In this document: piece after piece, positions 59,896 through 64,000 of the stretch
Layout: each line of letters begins with the position of its first letter
Numbering within the stretch: the first letter of the stretch is position 1
NCBI RefSeq assembly: GCF_044596045.1
Contig: NZ_CP138995.1
Span: 1,178,001 to 1,242,000 of the forward strand
DNA: 64,000 bases
DNA from: Flagellimonas sp947499585
GTDB lineage: Bacteria > Bacteroidota > Bacteroidia > Flavobacteriales > Flavobacteriaceae
Reading direction: 5' to 3'
Position numbers and translations under genes: made by a program
Notes under the pieces: generated by a model
What the model saw: the letters and a program-made list of their open reading frames with translations, nothing else
What the model was told of the DNA's origin: nothing
Databases searched by the model: none

Positions 59896-61359
59896 CTAAT
59901 TATTCTTTGAATATTCAACAGCTTCACCAATAAGTGTCGCTGAGGTACATTCATTTATTTTTACGTGAACAAAATCGCCCACTTTATAATTTTCTTTTGG
60001 AAAAACCACAACTGTATTTTGTGAATTTCGGCCCATCCAATGAGCATCTGATTTTTTTGAAAAACCTTCAATCAGAACTTCTTCAATTTTTCCGACATGC
60101 CGTTGAGTTCTATAGAAGCTGTGTTTTCGTTGCATTTCGATGATTTCTTGCAGACGCCTCTTTTTTATCTGTTCTGGAATATCATCATCCAATTTTCTTT
60201 CAGCTAAAGTGCCAGGCCTTTCGGAATAAGCGAACATAAAACCAAAATCATATTTCACATATTCCATTAAACTAAGAGTGTCTTGGTGGTCTTCTTCTGT
60301 TTCAGTAGGAAAACCAGCAATCATATCTTGACTTATACCACAGTCGGGAATAATTTTTCGAATATTATCAATCAATTCAAAATATTCTTCTCTTGTGTGC
60401 AGACGGTTCATTGCTTTTAAAATACGATTACTTCCACTTTGCACGGGTAAATGGATAGAGTTGCAGATGTTCTCGTATTTTGCCATTGATTCAATAACAT
60501 CCAGAGTCATATCCTGCGGATTTGAAGTAGAAAAACGAATCCTCATTTTGGGTTGTACTTTTGCTACCAGCTCCAAAAGATTGGCAAAATTTACAGAAGT
60601 AGCCTTTTGCATTTCCGTAGCTTTTTCATAATCCTTTTTCATCCCCCCACCATACCAGAGGTAACTATCTACATTTTGTCCTAAAAGGGTAATTTCTTTA
60701 AACCCTCTTTCCCAAAGATCATTAACTTCTTCAAGAATGGATTGTGGGTTGCGGCTTCGTTCACGACCGCGAGTAAAGGGAACCACACAAAACGTACACA
60801 TATTATCACAGCCGCGGGTTATGGAGACTAAAGCGGTAACTCCATTGGAATTTAGACGAACCGGTGCAACATCACCATAGGTTTCATCTTTTGAAAGAAT
60901 AACGTTTACAGCGCTTCTGCCTTCATCAATTTCTTGAATAAGGTTGGGCAAATCTTTGTAAGCATCTGGGCCTACCACCATATCCACAATCTTTTCCTCT
61001 TCTAAAAATTTGTTTTTTAAACGTTCTGCCATACAGCCCAATACCCCTACTTTCATTCCGGGATTGGTCTTCTTTACTGCATTGAATTTTTCCAAACGTT
61101 TTCTAACGGTCAACTCAGCTTTCTCTCTAATAGAGCATGTGTTCACCAAAACTAAATCTGCTTCTTCCAGTTTTTGTGTAGTGTTAAACCCTTCTTTTGC
61201 CAAGATTGAGGCGACAATCTCACTATCGGAAAAATTCATGTGACAACCGTAACTTTCTATATAAAGTTTTCTATTGTTCTTTTCGTTTTTCTCCAAAGTC
61301 AGAGAACTACCTTGTTGGCTTTCATCAATAATCTTTTCTATGCCTTCGTTTTTGATCAT
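59896..61359 (-). CDS. miaB: tRNA-2-methylthio-N6-dimethylallyladenosine synthase
   Basis: A 487-residue radical SAM methylthiotransferase modifying A37 of tRNAs that read UNN codons. The N-terminal domain has CHMNFSDSE and further cysteines of the auxiliary cluster, the radical SAM motif is CDNMCTFC, and a TRAM domain ends the protein. The ATG at 61359 is chosen because a -7 box (61378-61385) covers the alternative TTG start seven codons upstream. It is the only radical SAM enzyme in the window and starts the operon leading to secG. Confidence 0.95.
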   Translation of the reverse strand: MIKNEGIEKIIDESQQGSSLTLEKNEKNNRKLYIESYGCHMNFSDSEIVASILAKEGFNTTQKLEEADLVLVNTCSIREKAELTVRKRLEKFNAVKKTNPGMKVGVLGCMAERLKNKFLEEEKIVDMVVGPDAYKDLPNLIQEIDEGRSAVNVILSKDETYGDVAPVRLNSNGVTALVSITRGCDNMCTFCVVPFTRGRERSRNPQSILEEVNDLWERGFKEITLLGQNVDSYLWYGGGMKKDYEKATEMQKATSVNFANLLELVAKVQPKMRIRFSTSNPQDMTLDVIESMAKYENICNSIHLPVQSGSNRILKAMNRLHTREEYFELIDNIRKIIPDCGISQDMIAGFPTETEEDHQDTLSLMEYVKYDFGFMFAYSERPGTLAERKLDDDIPEQIKKRRLQEIIEMQRKHSFYRTQRHVGKIEEVLIEGFSKKSDAHWMGRNSQNTVVVFPKENYKVGDFVHVKINECTSATLIGEAVEYSKNN

Positions 61360-61377
61360 TTCTCCTAGAATGGGCTG

Positions 61378-61385
61378 CAAAGATA
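61378..61385 (-). promoter_or_regulatory. -7 box of miaB
   Basis: TATCTTTG on the minus strand is an exact TAnnTTTG match, with TTG 21 bases further upstream. It lies 18 bases before the miaB ATG. Confidence 0.6.
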
Positions 61386-61502
61386 ATGCTTATTCCATTT
61401 TAGTGACAATTTGGCAGTTAAATTTTATGCAAAAGAAAACGCAACTTTGTTTAAGACTTTCTATCTAAAGGGTGTTATTCTATCCAAAAAACTTAAACAA
61501 TA

Positions 61503-62753
61503 ATGAAAAAGAAAGTGCTATTAATTTTGTCTTTGGCCACACTTATTTTTGTGTCCTGCGACAGTAACGATGATAATGATGGTTATGCCGATTATTTGGT
61601 TGCCAGACCATTGATTATGAGCAAAGCCGAGTTTGCCAATGGTGTAGATATAATTGCACCACGCCCCATTGATGAATCAGGTAAGGTTTACACTTACGAG
61701 GATTACATTTTTATCAATGATAAATACCAAGGTGTTCATGTCATAGATAATAGTAATCCACAGCAACCACAAAAAGTTTCGTTTATCAAAATTCCTGGAA
61801 ATGTTGATATTTCTGTAAAAGATGATTTCCTGTATGCCGATAGTTTAATGGATTTGGTAGTTATTGATATATCAGATTTAAATAATCTAAACACTGTGAA
61901 TAGGTTGGAAAATGTACTTTATAACAATATTTTTTTTCCATTTGAAGCTGATATTGTAGAATATGATACATATGATTATGATACTGAAATTCTAGTAGGT
62001 TGGGAGACTGTTACCGAAAGTAGGTTGACAGCAGAGGTTGAGCAAAATAGAGGTATAGGTATTTTTGACGATGTCGCCTTAAATGAAGCTTCAGATGGAG
62101 GAACTGGACAAGGAGGCTCCCTAGCACGGTTTAAAATAGTAGATGACTATTTATACGCTGTGGATAGTCATAACATTAATGTATTTGATATTTCAGATTT
62201 AGAGAATCCTGAAGATTTGGAGGATGTTTATGCAGGGTTTGATATTGAAACGATTTTTAATCGTGGCAATCATTTGTTTTTGGGAAGTATGCGCGGTATG
62301 TATATATATGACATTTCTTCCCCAGCTACACCAACCTTTGTATCAGAATTTCAACATGGTACCGCTTGTGACCCAGTTGTCGTAGATGGAGATTATGCAT
62401 ACGTAACCCTGAGGGGCGGGAATGAATGTGGTGCTTTGGAAAGCGGTTTGTTCATTGTAGATATTTCTGATATAACTGACCCAAAATTGGCTGTTGATTA
62501 TCCTATGGATGAGCCTTATGGATTAGGGATAAAAGATGAAAAACTATTTGTTTGTGATGGAAGCTCGGGCCTAAAAGTGTATGACAAAACAGATGTTGAG
62601 GATATAAAAATGTTAAACCATTTTAAAGATATTGTTACGTTTGATGTTATTCCGTTAGAAAGTCATTTAATAATGGTTGGCGACGAAGTTTTGTACCAAT
62701 ATGAATATTTAGATGATGAAATAAAGCTCATAAGCCAAATAGGACTCAATTAA
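61503..62753 (+). CDS. LVIVD-repeat lipoprotein, possibly surface exposed
   Basis: A 416-residue lipoprotein (lipobox FVSC, Cys19) followed by an acidic stretch DSNDDNDG like the surface-export signal of flavobacterial lipoproteins. The body is a beta-propeller of LVIVD-type repeats (QGVHVIDNSNPQQP, LVVIDISDLNN, INVFDISDLENPE, MYIYDISSPATP, LFIVDISDITDPK). These repeats occur in cell-surface proteins of unknown function. It is followed after one base by the Kunitz-domain gene. Confidence 0.85.
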   Translation: MKKKVLLILSLATLIFVSCDSNDDNDGYADYLVARPLIMSKAEFANGVDIIAPRPIDESGKVYTYEDYIFINDKYQGVHVIDNSNPQQPQKVSFIKIPGNVDISVKDDFLYADSLMDLVVIDISDLNNLNTVNRLENVLYNNIFFPFEADIVEYDTYDYDTEILVGWETVTESRLTAEVEQNRGIGIFDDVALNEASDGGTGQGGSLARFKIVDDYLYAVDSHNINVFDISDLENPEDLEDVYAGFDIETIFNRGNHLFLGSMRGMYIYDISSPATPTFVSEFQHGTACDPVVVDGDYAYVTLRGGNECGALESGLFIVDISDITDPKLAVDYPMDEPYGLGIKDEKLFVCDGSSGLKVYDKTDVEDIKMLNHFKDIVTFDVIPLESHLIMVGDEVLYQYEYLDDEIKLISQIGLN

Positions 62754-62754
62754 T

Positions 62755-63012
62755 ATGTGCAGTAATATATATAAAGGTATTATCTGTATTGTGTTACTGT
62801 CAGTACATCTAAGCTCCTGTTCTAACGATGATGACAATGAAATACCATCGGCCTGTCAGCTAGAACCGGATCCAGGCGAATGTTTAGCTGCAATTCCCAG
62901 ATACTATTTTGACAAAGAAGAGCAAAAATGCAAGGAATTCACATGGGGAGGATGTAATGGAATAGTTCCTTTTGAAACTATAGAGGAATGTTTGGAATGC
63001 GAAAGAAATTAA
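62755..63012 (+). CDS. Lipoprotein with a Kunitz/BPTI-type protease inhibitor domain
   Basis: An 85-residue lipoprotein (lipobox LSSC, Cys22) with a following SNDDDNE stretch like a surface-export signal. Residues 34-82 fit a Kunitz domain: six cysteines at 34, 43, 59, 67, 79 and 82, with RYYFD (49-53) and FTWGGC (62-67). Spacing matches BPTI for the first four cysteines and is one residue shorter in each of the last two gaps. The P1 position, after Cys43, is Leu44, which would favour chymotrypsin- or elastase-like proteases over trypsin. It is probably co-transcribed with the LVIVD gene. Confidence 0.85.
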   Translation: MCSNIYKGIICIVLLSVHLSSCSNDDDNEIPSACQLEPDPGECLAAIPRYYFDKEEQKCKEFTWGGCNGIVPFETIEECLECERN

Positions 63013-63146
63013 ATACTATAACATTGAATTTATAGAAAGGTGCTAGGACGAAACCTAACAACCTGAATAAATCTTTTAACTTGGATCATACAATATTGAG
63101 GAGCCTTAGAATTTTTGTAGGCGAATCAGGCATGAAGTTTATATGA

Positions 63147-63176
63147 AATATCCTGTTTTTAACAGGATATTTTTTT
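63147..63176 (+). terminator. Terminator after the LVIVD-Kunitz operon
   Basis: A stem AAATATCCTGTT / AACAGGATATTT with a 3-base loop followed by T's lies 135 bases after the Kunitz stop. The sequence between (63013-63146) shows no ORF. Confidence 0.8.
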
Positions 63177-63217
63177 GTCAAGTATTTTTCAAAAAATCTA
63201 AAATCGAAAAATTCATA

Positions 63218-63225
63218 TACTTTTG
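63218..63225 (+). promoter_or_regulatory. -7 box of topA
   Basis: TACTTTTG is an exact -7 match 18 bases before the topA ATG; the -33 element is weak. Confidence 0.5.
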
Positions 63226-63243
63226 TTACCCAAAACTAATTGC

Positions 63244-64000
63244 ATGCCAAAGAATTTAGTTATTGTTGAGTCCCCAGCAAAAGCAAAAACCATAGAACGT
63301 TTTTTAGGAAAAGACTACCAAGTAGAATCAAGTTTTGGACATATTGCGGATCTCCCATCCAAAGAGCTTGGTGTAGATGTCGAAAACGATTTTAAGCCAA
63401 AATATACAGTAGATAAGGAGAAGAAAGCCTTGGTCAAAAAATTAAAAGATTTGGCTAAAAAAGCAGATACTATATGGTTGGCCAGTGATGAGGACCGAGA
63501 AGGAGAAGCCATTTCTTGGCATTTAGCTGAAGAATTGGGCTTAGAGAAAAGCAGAACTAAGCGAATTGTTTTCAACTCTATTACCAAATCTGCAATCCAG
63601 AAAGCTATTGAGAACCCTAGGGAAATCAATTACAATTTGGTAAATGCGCAACAGGCAAGAAGAGTTTTGGATAGATTGGTCGGGTATGAGTTATCACCAG
63701 TCCTTTGGAAAAAAATAAAACCAGGTCTATCTGCTGGTAGAGTACAATCTGTAGCGGTAAGGTTAATAGTAGAAAGGGAAAGAGAGATTGAGGCTTTTAA
63801 ACCAGAAGCATCTTTTAGAATAAAAGCAGAATTTAAAACATCTAACGGAAATGTTTTTTCTGCTAAACTAAATAAGACTTTTGTATCAAAAGAAGCAGCA
63901 GAAGTATTTTTAAAGCAGAACATTGGTTCGGATTTTTCCGTTGCCAATCTTGATAAAAAACCAGCAAAAAAATCTCCTGCAGCACCTTTTACAACGTCAA
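63244..64000 (+). CDS. topA: DNA topoisomerase I (partial, N-terminal part)
   Basis: The first 252 codons of a type IA topoisomerase that relaxes negative supercoils. TOPRIM motifs are VIVESPAKAKTIE at the start and the acidic triad in SDEDREGEAISWH; QARRVLDRLVGYELSP and GLSAGRVQSVAVRLIVERE follow. The catalytic Tyr lies beyond the right edge, so the gene is cut by the window, not truncated in the genome. It has its own promoter and follows a terminator. Confidence 0.95.
   Translation, partial: MPKNLVIVESPAKAKTIERFLGKDYQVESSFGHIADLPSKELGVDVENDFKPKYTVDKEKKALVKKLKDLAKKADTIWLASDEDREGEAISWHLAEELGLEKSRTKRIVFNSITKSAIQKAIENPREINYNLVNAQQARRVLDRLVGYELSPVLWKKIKPGLSAGRVQSVAVRLIVEREREIEAFKPEASFRIKAEFKTSNGNVFSAKLNKTFVSKEAAEVFLKQNIGSDFSVANLDKKPAKKSPAAPFTTS

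Overview
The window looks like a chromosomal segment of a marine-type member of the Flavobacteriaceae (Bacteroidota). The evidence is low GC, promoters of the Bacteroidota type (TTTG, about 19 bases, TAnnTTTG), many Bacteroidota lipoproteins, and family-typical gene orders: coaX/OM protein/TPR/lptC, mreBCD/mrdA/rodA, and miaB/sigma-54 activator/lptE/secG beside groESL. The genus cannot be fixed from the sequence alone. I see no rRNA, CRISPR array, transposase, integrase or prophage. One tRNA (Phe) is present. Both ends cut genes: a 20-residue outer-membrane protein tail on the left and topA on the right.

Layout. 1-3427 (+): GH113-like lipoprotein, short Omp85 protein, LysM/amidase-like protein. 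3432-7117 (-): rhodanese, DUF2064-type transferase, purine nucleoside phosphorylase, DUF547 lipoprotein and GT2 transferase, a set known from arsenosugar-type (radical SAM/selenodomain) clusters, but here without the radical SAM enzyme. 7182-10718: GH32 lipoprotein, gapA, a tiny convergent membrane ORF, a DoxX/DUF417-like protein. 10756-11209 (-): small hypothetical and tRNA-Phe. 11320-19096 (+): coaX, OM barrel, TPR protein, lptC, small membrane protein, CBS/hemolysin-family protein, ppiD-like chaperone. 19163-23423 (-): GDYXXLXY/DUF2157 pair, then GYDIA kinase and class II HMG-CoA reductase (mevalonate pathway). 23581-27291 (+): DPP IV and POT peptide transporter. 27288-32075 (-): comEC, NlpC/P60, lpxB, small membrane protein, surE. 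32278-34476 (+): C-terminal processing protease. 34576-36863 (-): RhlE helicase and an unknown membrane protein. 37006-37806 (+): DNA/RNA endonuclease. 37803-45541 (-): rodA, mrdA, mreD, mreC, mreB (elongasome), purH, and a GAF-type methionine sulfoxide reductase. 45687-49500 (+): a cysteine-rich metal-handling operon with a TonB receptor and two HMA proteins. 49565-54514 (-): GH29, DUF4838 and GH18 glycan-degradation set. 54717-61359 (-): groEL/groES, then secG, unknown TPR-like protein, lptE, sigma-54 activator and miaB. 61503-63012 (+): LVIVD-repeat lipoprotein plus a lipoprotein with a Kunitz/BPTI domain. 63244-end (+): topA.

The most notable points are the Kunitz-domain lipoprotein, the arsenosugar-type cluster lacking its radical SAM enzyme (with an Asp in the PNP purine pocket), the TonB/HMA metal pathway, the glycosidase trio without SusCD, and an independent groESL unit lacking an ordinary promoter but carrying a sigma-54-like site. 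Bacteroidota -7 boxes also correct several gene starts, because the TTTG of the promoter mimics an upstream TTG start codon.
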